DNA of 43,300 nucleotides from Chryseobacterium gleum (GCA_945874695.1 CAMCHP010000021.1:1-43300), one strand, 5' to 3'. Counted from the stretch's first letter, positions 1-7,767 are shown. Notes: a model not told the origin generated them from the sequence alone. A program made the numbers and translations.

Positions 1-63
1 ACCAACCGTTTGACGGTGGATGACACGTAAGCCGTTACTCAATTCAAAGGTGGTAAAATCCAT
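1..63 (-). CDS. M16 zinc peptidase, N-terminal fragment
   Basis: The first 21 codons of a gene that runs off the left edge. The translation contains FELSNGLRVIHR, the usual opening of M16 (insulinase/pitrilysin, PqqL-like) peptidases, where the strand with NGLRV precedes the HxxEH zinc site. The catalytic site lies outside the window, so activity cannot be judged. The start is the ATG at 63, only 7 nt after a consensus -7 box, which supports this start. The family call rests on the short motif and is good but not certain. Confidence 0.7.
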   Translation of the reverse strand, partial: MDFTTFELSNGLRVIHRQTVG

Positions 64-70
64 GCGGCCG

Positions 71-105
71 CAAAGATAATGGAAAGCTGCGCGAGGCATT
101 CCAAA
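71..105 (-). promoter_or_regulatory. Promoter of the M16 peptidase gene
   Basis: On the minus strand, TTTG (plus 102-105) is followed after 23 nt by TATCTTTG (plus 71-78), matching the Bacteroidota housekeeping promoter at the long end of allowed spacing. The ATG lies 7 nt after the -7 box, so the mRNA is probably leaderless or nearly so. The -33 box lies in the T-tract of the upstream terminator. Confidence 0.65.
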
Positions 106-141
106 AAAAGAAAAACCGTCTCATTCCTCTGAATGAGACGG
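104..141 (-). terminator. Intrinsic terminator
   Basis: A perfect 11-bp stem (CCGTCTCATTC, plus 116-126, with plus 131-141) and a 4-nt loop, followed on the minus strand by TTTTTCTTTTTTT. It ends transcripts coming from the AtoE direction, or the candidate small RNA just upstream. Confidence 0.9.
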
Positions 142-212
142 CTAAGAGACTCAATTACTCATGTTGAGACATATCGCTGAGTAACCTTTCTACACAGAAT
201 TGGGAGTATTAC
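104..212 (-). ncRNA. Candidate small RNA with three hairpins
   Basis: The 256-nt gap after the fatty-acid transporter holds no convincing ORF but shows ordered structure on the minus strand. A TACATTTG box (plus 217-224) is followed by an extended hairpin (plus 177-215, outer arms CTGGTAA and TTACTCAG, inner TTCT-GTGT-AGAA). Next comes a second hairpin (plus 150-168, CTCAA/TTGAG) and then the 11-bp terminator. The predicted RNA is about 105 nt. No -33 box is visible at the usual distance, so it may instead be the processed 3' UTR of the transporter mRNA. I cannot assign it to a known RNA family. Confidence 0.35.
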
Positions 213-319
213 CAGTCAAATGTATGCAGTTGCTGCGAGGGTTTTCACCCTCTTTTATCGGACGGTTGTTTTCACTGAGTGATTGGTAATTCGGGTGCGC
301 ACGTCGCAAGTTGGTCGCT

Positions 320-1714
320 TTAAAAGACGAGCAAAACGATTCCAAAAACCAATCCGGCAACAAGCATCATCAATAAGGTATAGGGGGCGATTTCACGGGC
401 CTTCAACCGCGTAATGCCCAGCAAAGGCAGCGCCCAAAACGGTTGCAGCATGTTCGTGAGCTGATCGCCGTAGGCCATCGCTAAAATACTCTTGCCCAAC
501 GGAACGTTCATTTCCATTGCTGCAGAGACAATGAGTGGTCCTTGCAACGCCCATTGGCCCCCGCCTGAAGGCACGAACACATTAACCACTGCTGCAGAAA
601 AAAAGGTGATCAACGGATACGTTTCGGTTGTGCTCCACTGCATCATGAACAACGAAAACTGACTCACCAAACCTGACCCGACAATTAACCCCATTACCCC
701 GAAATACAATGGAAACTGAACAAGAATACCTGAAGCACCGCCAATGGCCTGATCAATGGCCTCCAAAAACCGAGAAACACTGCCGTGCAAGAGCAAGGCC
801 GCACCGAGGAGCACCAAGTTGATCCAGTTGGGAGTTATAAATGATAAGGCGACGTCACCTGCTCCTAACGCCTTCACCAGGGCCATCAAAAGCAACAATG
901 CGCCAAAACCCATGGCCAGAAACCTACTGTGGTCAAGGCACTCAGCGCCTTGCAACGGTTGGGATGCAACTTCACCTTGCGAACCCTGCGCGAGAGAAGA
1001 ATTCACAACACCCGGAGCGCGTCGCCCGACCCAAAACAAAACAGCGGGCAACAATAGCAATAAAGCCAGCGTAGCTGTTCCGTTCATTGCCGAAAAAGCA
1101 GTCTCACCAAAGCCTAGTGTACTGGGTAAATCCGCCAACTTCTCATCTGCTAGAACTCCGGCCACCAATGACTCCAAATGCCCTGGTTCAGCGGCTTTAA
1201 TGAGCGATGAGCCACTCAATCCGCCATGCCAAATCAGCATGCCGCTGTATCCTGCGGCCCCGATGAGCGGAAAGTTCATTCGCATCGACTTTCTCGATGC
1301 AACTTCAGCCACTTGACGGGCCAAAATGGCGCCAAACACCAATCCGAATCCCCAATTGAACAAACCCATAAGCAGGGTGAAGAAACACACCATTGCTGCT
1401 GCGTGTGCTGTTGACTTCGCTGCGCGTTGGGCAAGAAAATCGACGCCGCGTGCAACTGGAGCAGAAAGTGCCAAAGCATGCCCAAGAACGAGCATAAGCA
1501 TCATTTGCATCGCAAAAACGAGCAAGGGAGCATTCCACAGCCCTTCTTCCCATGCATGCGCAAGTCGCATGGCACGCTCGGCTGAAGTTAACTCGGGCAA
1601 GGTCGAAAAAAAAGCCACCGCAAAAGCGATGGCCGTTAGGAGCAATGCAATAGTAAACGGGGTTGGCAAGAGCCAACGCAAACGCGCAATAAACTGATCA
1701 ACGCCTTTCCGCAT
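320..1714 (-). CDS. AtoE-type short-chain fatty acid transporter
   Basis: A 464-residue inner-membrane protein with many hydrophobic segments. It matches the AtoE/TIGR00366 short-chain fatty acid transporter family in overall pattern, including a glycine-rich FVPSGGGQWALQGP segment near residue 365-380 and conserved GNWGFGL-like and YGDQLTNMLQPFWALPLLG stretches. Likely role: uptake of acetoacetate, butyrate or similar acids. The start is the ATG at 1714; the TTG one codon upstream is less likely. It begins 9 nt after the DUF3127 stop, so the two are probably co-transcribed. The substrate is inferred from family only. Confidence 0.8.
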   Translation of the reverse strand: MRKGVDQFIARLRWLLPTPFTIALLLTAIAFAVAFFSTLPELTSAERAMRLAHAWEEGLWNAPLLVFAMQMMLMLVLGHALALSAPVARGVDFLAQRAAKSTAHAAAMVCFFTLLMGLFNWGFGLVFGAILARQVAEVASRKSMRMNFPLIGAAGYSGMLIWHGGLSGSSLIKAAEPGHLESLVAGVLADEKLADLPSTLGFGETAFSAMNGTATLALLLLLPAVLFWVGRRAPGVVNSSLAQGSQGEVASQPLQGAECLDHSRFLAMGFGALLLLMALVKALGAGDVALSFITPNWINLVLLGAALLLHGSVSRFLEAIDQAIGGASGILVQFPLYFGVMGLIVGSGLVSQFSLFMMQWSTTETYPLITFFSAAVVNVFVPSGGGQWALQGPLIVSAAMEMNVPLGKSILAMAYGDQLTNMLQPFWALPLLGITRLKAREIAPYTLLMMLVAGLVFGIVLLVF

Positions 1715-1723
1715 CAACGAAAA

Positions 1724-2110
1724 TCAGAATGGCAAATCGTCTTCTGCAGCGTCTCCCGGATCAAACACATCCCCAGGAGGCGGGGGAGCAGCTGCGGTTG
1801 ATGCCGGTGCTGCCGCTCTGCCGACTGCAGGCGCCGCTGCGGCCGATGAACCGCCATCCAGCCGCCAGGCTGTTAAATTCACAAAATGCTTGCCCTGCCA
1901 TTCGCTACCGCGAATGTCAAAGCTCACCTTGATCGCATCACCCAACTTGTAAGCGTCAAGTAGCGATGTCTTGTCTTTCACCAATTCGAACTTAATGTCT
2001 TGGGGGTATTGCTCTTCGGTGCGTACAACAAACTCACGTTTGGTGAATCCCGATCCGAACGTTTGCACGTCATCAATTTTAATGACTTTTCCTTGTAATT
2101 CGTAGGCCAT
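1724..2110 (-). CDS. DUF3127 protein with SSB-like acidic tail
   Basis: A 128-residue protein typical of Bacteroidota. Residues 1-85 form the DUF3127 domain (starts MAYELQGKVIKI, includes SGFTKREFVVRT), which resembles an OB fold. A low-complexity Ala/Pro linker follows (about 86-113), and the protein ends in DDLPF. This layout (OB-like domain, disordered linker, acidic tip ending in Pro-Phe) is that of single-stranded DNA-binding protein SSB, whose tip recruits repair and replication proteins. The function is not established; DNA or RNA binding is an inference. It has its own strong promoter and leads into the fatty-acid transporter gene. Confidence 0.85.
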   Translation of the reverse strand: MAYELQGKVIKIDDVQTFGSGFTKREFVVRTEEQYPQDIKFELVKDKTSLLDAYKLGDAIKVSFDIRGSEWQGKHFVNLTAWRLDGGSSAAAAPAVGRAAAPASTAAAPPPPGDVFDPGDAAEDDLPF

Positions 2111-2140
2111 AATTGTCGTATTCTGTCTTTATATCTTCAC

Positions 2141-2160
2141 TTGTGCAAGCTCATGCACAA
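2141..2160. promoter_or_regulatory. Inverted repeat at transcription start (possible operator)
   Basis: TTGTGCA-AGCTCA-TGCACAA is a perfect 7-bp inverted repeat with a 6-nt centre. It overlaps the downstream edge of the -7 box (plus 2158-2165) and the predicted start site of the DUF3127 mRNA. This placement suits a repressor operator, or a hairpin at the mRNA 5' end. No regulator is identified. Confidence 0.4.
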
Positions 2161-2186
2161 ACTTAATTATCCATTATTAAATGCAA
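2158..2186 (-). promoter_or_regulatory. Promoter of DUF3127-atoE
   Basis: On the minus strand, TTG (plus 2184-2186), 18 nt, then TAAGTTTG (plus 2158-2165): a full match to the Bacteroidota promoter. It overlaps the end of the flavin reductase gene and gives a 5' UTR of roughly 40 nt. Confidence 0.75.
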
Positions 2187-3063
2187 GCAGCGTTTGCCAA
2201 GCCGCTGTAACATCACCTAGATCAAGCAATTCAGCAGCTTTGCGGTGAAGCGCCAACTCCAAAGCCGCCGGGTCGTCTTCCAAATCAATGAAAAGCTCAG
2301 CCAACTCAATGAGCTTGTACTCGTTCACATCGGTCTCATTGGGTAGCACTTCAACATTACCCAACATACCTAAGTGATTGCCTGTGAGCACCTTGCTATA
2401 CCGAATATCAGCCGGAATCGAATCTACACCAATGCCCAAACGCGCAAGCGGTTTCGCCACTTCAAAGCGGGCAGCAGCATTTGTGCGAACGTAGTAGTTT
2501 CCGCCGCATCGACCCACCAAATCAATCAAGGCTGGATCAATATTGCCTTCCGCATCGAGAATCGCCTCTGAAATGTGCAAGCGAACGACTTCAGCAATCA
2601 CCAAGTTACCGGCTCCACCTTGTTGGCCCAACGCAACAACATCGCGCACAATGCACTCCATTTGTACTGGACTTTCAGCAACGCGCGCCGGACGAATCAA
2701 GTCAGAGGCCAAAGGGGTTAGTCCGGCTTTCACAAACTCACTCACGCCCGGTCCGTACTCTGTACTCGCCAAAGAACACTGCTGAACCAGCGCATAGTTT
2801 ACAACGTTAATTACGACTTCAGGCACCTTGAGCACGTTCTCATACGTGTGCTTGGTGCTACCATCCCGACCTCGACGAGCCGGCGAAAAAATCGCAATCG
2901 GTGGGTTCGCCGAAAACACATTGAAAAAACTAAACGGCGCCAAATTATGGTTACCTTCTTCATCAATGGTGCTGGCAAACGCAATTGGTCGAGGCGCAAC
3001 GGCACTCAACAGATAATTATGTAAACGACCTACAGTCAGGTCTTTGGGATCAATTGTTAACAT
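2167..3063 (-). CDS. Flavin reductase-like FMN-binding protein
   Basis: 298 residues. The first two thirds match the flavin reductase-like (DIM6/NTAB) split-barrel family, with the APRPIAFASTID segment at about 23-34 and NLAPFSFFNVFSANPP at about 40-55, which binds FMN in relatives. The last 90 residues are an extra C-terminal segment common in Bacteroidota members. It is probably a cytosolic FMN oxidoreductase with unknown substrate. The ATG at 3063 lies shortly after TAACTTTG (plus 3081-3088), which supports an own promoter although purE is only 88 nt upstream. A REP-like repeat lies in that gap. Confidence 0.8.
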   Translation of the reverse strand: MLTIDPKDLTVGRLHNYLLSAVAPRPIAFASTIDEEGNHNLAPFSFFNVFSANPPIAIFSPARRGRDGSTKHTYENVLKVPEVVINVVNYALVQQCSLASTEYGPGVSEFVKAGLTPLASDLIRPARVAESPVQMECIVRDVVALGQQGGAGNLVIAEVVRLHISEAILDAEGNIDPALIDLVGRCGGNYYVRTNAAARFEVAKPLARLGIGVDSIPADIRYSKVLTGNHLGMLGNVEVLPNETDVNEYKLIELAELFIDLEDDPAALELALHRKAAELLDLGDVTAAWQTLLAFNNG

Positions 3064-3080
3064 TCAAAAAGCTTGAGGTG

Positions 3081-3088
3081 CAAAGTTA
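3081..3088 (-). promoter_or_regulatory. -7 box of flavin reductase-like gene
   Basis: TAACTTTG on the minus strand, 17 nt before the ATG. No -33 TTG at standard distance is seen. Confidence 0.5.
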
Positions 3089-3104
3089 CAACATTCGTTT
3101 AGGC

Positions 3105-3125
3105 TTCTGCCTGAACGGCAGGAAG
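3105..3125. repeat. REP-like palindrome, copy 1 (variant)
   Basis: Stem CTGCC (3107-3111), 5-nt loop TGAAC, GGCAG (3117-3121), then GAAG in place of the usual GATG. It lies between purE and the flavin reductase-like gene. The CATC end faces the minus-strand reading. It is a slightly decayed copy of the family found across the window. Confidence 0.6.
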
Positions 3126-3151
3126 GGATTTTATACCCGTGCACCTTTTCT

Positions 3152-3670
3152 TTACGAACGTGGGCGCTGAACACTTGAATGTTGTTCGACTTCGTCGATG
3201 GATTCGATGACCTTGTTGAGGAGTTGCTGTTTGAAATCAGCGATGCGTTGCAACAGGGCGTCATCTCCGGTCGCAATCATTTGCGCCGCGAGAATTCCCG
3301 CATTACGCGCACCATTCAGCGCGACCGTTGCGACGGGCACGCCTGCTGGCATTTGAAGAATCGATAGCACAGAGTCCCAGCCATCAATCGAATTCGACGA
3401 TTTTATGGGTACCCCAATCACGGGTAGCGGTGTAACCGAAGCGGTCATCCCAGGTAAATGTGCTGCACCACCAGCGCCGGCAATGATTACCTTCAGCCCA
3501 CGCCCTGCAGCTTCAGCTGCGTAATCCATCATCCGTTGTGGTGTGCGATGTGCCGACACCACTGTCATTTCAAACGCAACATCGAGTTCGCGCAATACCG
3601 CAGCGGCCTCTTGCATAACACCCAGGTCGCTTTTGCTTCCCATAATAATTCCGACGCGAGCCTTTACCAT
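3152..3670 (-). CDS. purE: N5-carboxyaminoimidazole ribonucleotide mutase
   Basis: 172 residues, a normal length for class I PurE. It converts N5-CAIR to CAIR in purine biosynthesis in the cytosol. Visible motifs are GSKSDL (11-16), SAHRTP (39-44, containing the catalytic His) and AGAGGAAHLPG (64-74), all of the bacterial mutase type. It starts 27 nt after the nucleoside transporter stop, so both probably share a transcript, which pairs purine synthesis with nucleoside uptake. No purK is seen nearby. Confidence 0.95.
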   Translation of the reverse strand: MVKARVGIIMGSKSDLGVMQEAAAVLRELDVAFEMTVVSAHRTPQRMMDYAAEAAGRGLKVIIAGAGGAAHLPGMTASVTPLPVIGVPIKSSNSIDGWDSVLSILQMPAGVPVATVALNGARNAGILAAQMIATGDDALLQRIADFKQQLLNKVIESIDEVEQHSSVQRPRS

Positions 3671-3697
3671 GTTGTTATTGCTTCGAATGGTTCATTC

Positions 3698-4972
3698 TTA
3701 AACTAGCAAACCGGCGATTGCCGCGGTGTATAAACAAGCCAATGTTCCACCAATTAAGGCGCGCACACCCAGTCGTGAAAGCATCCCCTTGCGCGATGGC
3801 ACAAGCGAACCAATTCCCCCGATTTGAATTCCAATGGATGCAAAGTTCGCAAATCCGCACAGAATGTAGGTTGCAATAATCACCGACTTTGAATCGGCAA
3901 ATTGTCCATCGGCCTTCATGCCACCCAAAGTAGCGTAGGCATAAAACTCATTCAAAATTGTTTTTTCGCCAATAAGTTGCCCCACTAGGAGTGCATCTCG
4001 GCCATCAACCCCCACGAGCCATGCAATCGGAGCCCCGACATATCCTAAGATAAACTCGAAGGAGAACCGTTCGTATGGGGTATTCGCAGCGATCCAAGTG
4101 TTCAGGCCAATTGGGTCAGCGACTTTAAGTAGAATGTAGTTTCCAAAATAGATCAAGGCTGTAAATACCAAAAGCATGGCGCCTACATTCACAGCTAATT
4201 TCAATCCTTCAGAAGTTCCGTTTGCCAATGCTTCAAGTACGTTATCGCCGCCCCGATCGCCATTAAGCATCATTTCTGAGTTTACCCGTTCAGTTTCCGG
4301 AACAAGTAGCTTAGCCGCTGCGATCGCTGCAGGTGCCGACATGATGCTCGCTGCGAGCAAGTGCTTTGCGAAAAGTTCTTGTTCCGCAGGGTTTCCACCA
4401 CCCAGAAATTGAACGTACGAAGCCAAAACTCCACCTGCTATTGTGGCCATCCCCCCCGTCATGAGGCACATGATTTCTGACTTGGTCATTTTATCAAGAA
4501 ACGGACGAATCAACAAGGGGGCTTCTGTTTGTCCGAGAAAAACATTTCCGGCAGCGGATAAACTTTCTGCTCCACTGAGTTGTAGCGTTTTCTTCATGAT
4601 CCATGCAAAAACCCAAACCACCTTTTGCAAGATTCCGAGGAAGTACATGAGTGAAGAGAGTGCACTGAAGAAAATTATGGTCGGCAAAATTCGAAATGCA
4701 AAATTGTAGAGGCCTTGATGGACTTGTCCTTCAAGTTTCCAGCTCCCGAGCAGGAAATCGCTTCCGAAATCTGTAAAGGATATCACTTTCACAAAGGCTC
4801 GAGCGAGCCAATCGAAGGCTTGATCAACCCCGGGTGTTTTTAAGATGAGGAAAGCCAGAATGAACTGGAGTAAAAAAGCACCACCAACGGTTCGCCAGTT
4901 GATTGACCGTCGATTAGAACTGATGGCGTAAGCGATCAGCGTGAGAATGATTATCCCAAAAATTGCACGCAT
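3698..4972 (-). CDS. Concentrative nucleoside transporter (NupC family)
   Basis: 424-residue inner-membrane transporter of the CNT family, which imports nucleosides with Na+ or H+. Signature stretches include GQTEAPLLIRPFL (about 146-158), the MTGGMATIAGGVLASYV segment that follows, and GYVGAPIAWLVG in the second half. Nup-type N-terminal, core and gate regions are all present at full length. The ATG lies 2 nt after TACCTTTA (plus 4975-4982), a near-consensus -7 box, so a leaderless mRNA is likely. purE follows closely. Confidence 0.9.
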   Translation of the reverse strand: MRAIFGIIILTLIAYAISSNRRSINWRTVGGAFLLQFILAFLILKTPGVDQAFDWLARAFVKVISFTDFGSDFLLGSWKLEGQVHQGLYNFAFRILPTIIFFSALSSLMYFLGILQKVVWVFAWIMKKTLQLSGAESLSAAGNVFLGQTEAPLLIRPFLDKMTKSEIMCLMTGGMATIAGGVLASYVQFLGGGNPAEQELFAKHLLAASIMSAPAAIAAAKLLVPETERVNSEMMLNGDRGGDNVLEALANGTSEGLKLAVNVGAMLLVFTALIYFGNYILLKVADPIGLNTWIAANTPYERFSFEFILGYVGAPIAWLVGVDGRDALLVGQLIGEKTILNEFYAYATLGGMKADGQFADSKSVIIATYILCGFANFASIGIQIGGIGSLVPSRKGMLSRLGVRALIGGTLACLYTAAIAGLLV

Positions 4973-4974
4973 GG

Positions 4975-4982
4975 TAAAGGTA
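4975..4982 (-). promoter_or_regulatory. -7 box of nucleoside transporter gene
   Basis: TACCTTTA on the minus strand, ending 2 nt before the ATG. One mismatch to TAnnTTTG (final A). Confidence 0.45.
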
Positions 4983-5069
4983 TCATCGAATCAAGGTCGG
5001 GAAATTAGTGATTTGCATCGAGAGCGCGACCATGTAATGGCTGAAAGCCTTTGAAAACACGACGAAACC

Positions 5070-5090
5070 CATCCTGCCGGCAGGCAGAAA
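5070..5090. repeat. REP-like palindrome, copy 2
   Basis: CATC (5070-5073), CTGCC, loop GGCA, GGCAG (5083-5087), AAAG. It is a full copy with the CATC end on the plus strand, placed in the 127-nt gap between the bifunctional nuclease and nucleoside transporter genes. Confidence 0.75.
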
Positions 5091-5099
5091 GCCAAAAAA

Positions 5100-5681
5100 T
5101 CAGCCTTTTCGCTTAGAAATTTCGTCGCGAATGAGACTTGCTTTTTCGTAGTCTTCGCGGTCAAGCGCCGCTTGCAGCTCCTCTTCCAATTCAGCGATAC
5201 TGAGTATTGAGGTGTCTCCGCTGGCGGGCGTTTCTTCGAAATCTTCATCTTCGTCGTACTCTTCGCGCACATCATGTTCATTGACACCTGCGGTATCGAG
5301 AATAAAATCTTGGCAGAAGATCGGGCACTTAAATCGTACGGCCAAGGCTACCGCATCAGAGGTGCGTGAGTCAATTTCAGCGCGTTTTCCATCGAGCGAG
5401 CAAATCACCTTGGCGAAAAAGATGCCCTCAATCAAATTGTAGATCACGATTTCTTCAACGGCCACGCCGAACGCATGCGCGAAGCTTTTGAAAAGATCGT
5501 GGGTTAGAGGCCGACTGGGGGTCATGCTTTCGAGTTCGATCGCAATGGCCTGAGCTTCATGCCCTCCAATCACAATAGGAAGTTTTCGACTGCCATTGAC
5601 CTCACTCAGCACCAAAGCATAAGCCCCACTGGTAGAACCACTTGGCTTGATATCGGCTATTTCGAGGGCTATTTTCGACAT
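5100..5681 (-). CDS. Bifunctional nuclease domain protein with UVR motif
   Basis: 193 residues. Residues 1-135 form the bifunctional nuclease (DUF151/BFN) domain, with LPIVIGGHEAQAIAIELE (about 34-51) and the DSRTSDAVALAVR segment (about 104-116). An acidic linker follows, then a C-terminal UVR motif (ELEEELQAALDREDYEKA) as in UvrB/UvrC, a coiled protein-protein contact. Plant and Mycobacterium relatives show nuclease activity; the role here is unknown. The ATG at 5681 is chosen because the domain begins there, although the frame is open further upstream. A TATCTTCG box (plus 5721-5728) lies 39 nt upstream. Confidence 0.85.
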   Translation of the reverse strand: MSKIALEIADIKPSGSTSGAYALVLSEVNGSRKLPIVIGGHEAQAIAIELESMTPSRPLTHDLFKSFAHAFGVAVEEIVIYNLIEGIFFAKVICSLDGKRAEIDSRTSDAVALAVRFKCPIFCQDFILDTAGVNEHDVREEYDEDEDFEETPASGDTSILSIAELEEELQAALDREDYEKASLIRDEISKRKG

Positions 5682-5720
5682 ATAACACAGAAGGAAGCAC
5701 AAGGCTTCCCAATTCGAACG

Positions 5721-5728
5721 CGAAGATA
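5721..5728 (-). promoter_or_regulatory. -7 box of bifunctional nuclease gene
   Basis: TATCTTCG on the minus strand, just after the terminator of the etf operon. The same variant box precedes the GH3 gene (plus 15088-15095). Confidence 0.4.
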
Positions 5729-5739
5729 CGAAATTTATG

Positions 5740-5781
5740 AAAAACGAAGGGTTTCCTCTTATGCATTGAGAAAACCCTTCG
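5740..5781 (-). terminator. Terminator of the etfBA operon
   Basis: A 10-bp stem (CGAAGGGTTT, plus 5745-5754, with plus 5772-5781), with possible inner CTC/GAG pairing, followed on the minus strand by TTTTT. It begins 13 nt after the etfA stop. Confidence 0.85.
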
Positions 5782-5793
5782 GTGTACAGATGA

Positions 5794-6753
5794 TTAATTG
5801 GCTTTGAACGCTTTAACCGCGTCGAGCAATTTTGGAAGTACCTCAAATGCATCGCCTACGATCCCGTAGTCGGCTGCTTTGAAGAATGGTGCTTCAGGAT
5901 CTTTGTTGATAACCACAATCACTTTGCTCTGGTTTACACCAGCCAAGTGTTGAATCGCGCCAGAAATACCGATTGCAATGTAGAGTGTAGGACGGATTGC
6001 AATTCCCGTTTGGCCCACGTGTTCGTGGTGAGGGCGCCATCCGATGTCAGAAACAGGACGTGAACATGCGGTTGCAGCACCGAGTGCTTTGGCCAAATCT
6101 TCGACGATTCCCCAATGTTCTGGACCTTTCATGCCGCGACCGGCACTCACAACGAGATCAGCCTCTGGAAGCGGAATGGCACCATCTGTTGCCGTGGGCT
6201 TAAACTCACGCACCTTCACCGTTGTGGCAGTTGTTGCAACCGAGAGCGTTTCAACTGAAGCAGAGCCACCCGTCGCGTGCAATCCGAAGGCATTGGGCGT
6301 AAGTGAAAGTACTTTCTTAGCGGTGGTTACTTCAACATGCGCATTGGCCTTGCCTGAAAAAACACCTTTTTTCACGACAAACCCTTGCTCGGTTTGTGGC
6401 AAAGCGCTTGCGCCTGCCACCAAGCCCGCCTGCAGTCGAACCGCAACTCGGGGAGCAACCATTTTACCGGTTGCATCATGCGCTAGCACAATCACATCGG
6501 CATGGGTTTGTTCAACCGCAGCTGCGACCATCGCCGTAAGCTGCATGCTGTCAGAAGCACTTACAGCAGCGGCATTCAGCACCCGGCTTGCACCGTAATT
6601 TCCGAAGCCACCGTCGCCGTCTAGCGCGCCAGCTGTTACTACAACTACATCACCACCCAAAGTGGCACTGGCTTTTTTTGCATACGAAACAGCTTCGAAA
6701 GCAGCCTTTATGCCTTTGCCATTCTTTATCTCTGCGAAAACTAAAATCGACAT
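5794..6753 (-). CDS. etfA: Electron transfer flavoprotein alpha subunit
   Basis: 319 residues, full length for EtfA. With EtfB it carries electrons from acyl-CoA and similar dehydrogenases to the quinone pool. The C-terminal FAD-binding domain shows SAGRGMKGPEHW (about 205-216), ACSRPVSDIGW (about 231-241), GQTGIAIRP (about 250-258) and GISGAIQHLAG (about 265-275), which includes the conserved adenine-binding segment. It starts 18 nt after etfB and is followed by a strong terminator, so etfBA form a two-gene operon. Confidence 0.95.
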   Translation of the reverse strand: MSILVFAEIKNGKGIKAAFEAVSYAKKASATLGGDVVVVTAGALDGDGGFGNYGASRVLNAAAVSASDSMQLTAMVAAAVEQTHADVIVLAHDATGKMVAPRVAVRLQAGLVAGASALPQTEQGFVVKKGVFSGKANAHVEVTTAKKVLSLTPNAFGLHATGGSASVETLSVATTATTVKVREFKPTATDGAIPLPEADLVVSAGRGMKGPEHWGIVEDLAKALGAATACSRPVSDIGWRPHHEHVGQTGIAIRPTLYIAIGISGAIQHLAGVNQSKVIVVINKDPEAPFFKAADYGIVGDAFEVLPKLLDAVKAFKAN

Positions 6754-6771
6754 CGTTTCTCAATTAAATAA

Positions 6772-7512
6772 TTAAATCACTTTCGCTTCTTCATGAAGCA
6801 AACGAATTAACTCACCGGCCTGATCGGCATCGATGTATCGGCAATCACCTTTTGCAGGAGGAAGCTCATACTTCACAACACGCGTCGTGTGCGCCACGTC
6901 GGCAGCAGGTACCACCTGAAGCGGCTTGGTGCGTGCAGCCATAATGCCCCGCATATTCGGAATGCGTTGTTCAGCCATGCCTTTGGCAGCGCTCAATACG
7001 CAGGCACTTTGAATTTCGAGAACTTCTGCTCCACCTTGCACCTCGCGGGTAACGATGGCATTGGCGCCTTCCATCTCAAGTTTTGTAACCAAAGCAATGT
7101 ATGGCAAGCCCAACAATTCAGCGACCATACCGCCAATTGCCCCACCATTGTAGTCGATGGTTTCTTTCCCACATAACACCAAATCAAAACCTTTACCCGC
7201 AGCAAAAGCAGCGATTTGACCTGCAACATACGCCGGATCAGCAGGCACCGCATCAATGCGTACACCCTCATCAGCGCCAATCGCAAGTGCCTTGCGAATA
7301 ATTGGTTCGGTATCAGCTCCACCCACTGTAATCGTGGTTACTGAACCACCATTGGCTTCTACTAATTCAATGGCACGCACCAAGGCATACCACTCGTCGT
7401 AGGGGTTCACGATAAATTGTACCCCATTCTCATCGAAACGGGTGTTATTGTCAGTAAATGCAATCTTCGACGTCGTGTCGGGCGTTTTACTGATGCATAC
7501 CAAGATTTTCAT
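6772..7512 (-). CDS. etfB: Electron transfer flavoprotein beta subunit
   Basis: 246 residues, standard for EtfB. It begins MKILVCISKTPDTTSKI and contains the AMP-binding CGKETIDYNGG segment (about 115-125). It is the partner of EtfA in the FAD/AMP heterodimer of fatty-acid and amino-acid oxidation. The start is the ATG at 7512, about 28 nt after TAAGTTTG (plus 7541-7548). It is divergent from the dehydrogenase E1 beta gene. Confidence 0.95.
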   Translation of the reverse strand: MKILVCISKTPDTTSKIAFTDNNTRFDENGVQFIVNPYDEWYALVRAIELVEANGGSVTTITVGGADTEPIIRKALAIGADEGVRIDAVPADPAYVAGQIAAFAAGKGFDLVLCGKETIDYNGGAIGGMVAELLGLPYIALVTKLEMEGANAIVTREVQGGAEVLEIQSACVLSAAKGMAEQRIPNMRGIMAARTKPLQVVPAADVAHTTRVVKYELPPAKGDCRYIDADQAGELIRLLHEEAKVI

Positions 7513-7540
7513 ATGTATAGATGTTGCTAAACAGACGGTG

Positions 7541-7548
7541 CAAACTTA
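7541..7548 (-). promoter_or_regulatory. -7 box of etfBA
   Basis: TAAGTTTG on the minus strand, an exact TAnnTTTG match. No TTG lies at the canonical upstream distance. Confidence 0.5.
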
Positions 7549-7657
7549 GACAAATTTGCCCTTCTGATGTTTCACGGTGCAAGTTAAAAACGATTTTGTT
7601 ATGCACGCATACAGTTGGGTAATTCTTGTCCTAAAAGTGTGTTAAAACCCTGCTCAG

Positions 7658-7676
7658 CATGCGTTTCAAGCGCATG
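7658..7676. promoter_or_regulatory. Inverted repeat in the etfB/E1-beta divergent gap
   Basis: CATGCG-TTTCAAG-CGCATG is a perfect 6-bp inverted repeat near the middle of the 287-nt divergent intergenic region. It could be an operator shared by the two promoters. I see no other gene in this gap. Confidence 0.25.
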
Positions 7677-7767
7677 TACGCCGGGCATTCAACTACTTTC
7701 ACTGTGAAAAGGTGGGTGATTGCGTTTACCGCCTTTCAAAAGCGAGTCGATGAAAGGGTTTAATTCA

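Noticed and set aside
64-71. GCGGCCGC sequences near gene starts (also near 12776)
   Set aside because: Two isolated GC-rich palindromes without shared flanks; not a repeat family.
756-1316. 186-residue open frame on the plus strand opposite the fatty-acid transporter
   Set aside because: It mirrors the transporter codons, has no promoter or ribosome site and no family resemblance.
5682-5852. N-terminal extension of the bifunctional nuclease frame
   Set aside because: It crosses the promoter and the upstream terminator arm, and homology begins at the ATG at 5681.
6044-6598. 184-residue open frame opposite etfA
   Set aside because: A low-complexity shadow of a well-supported gene on the other strand.
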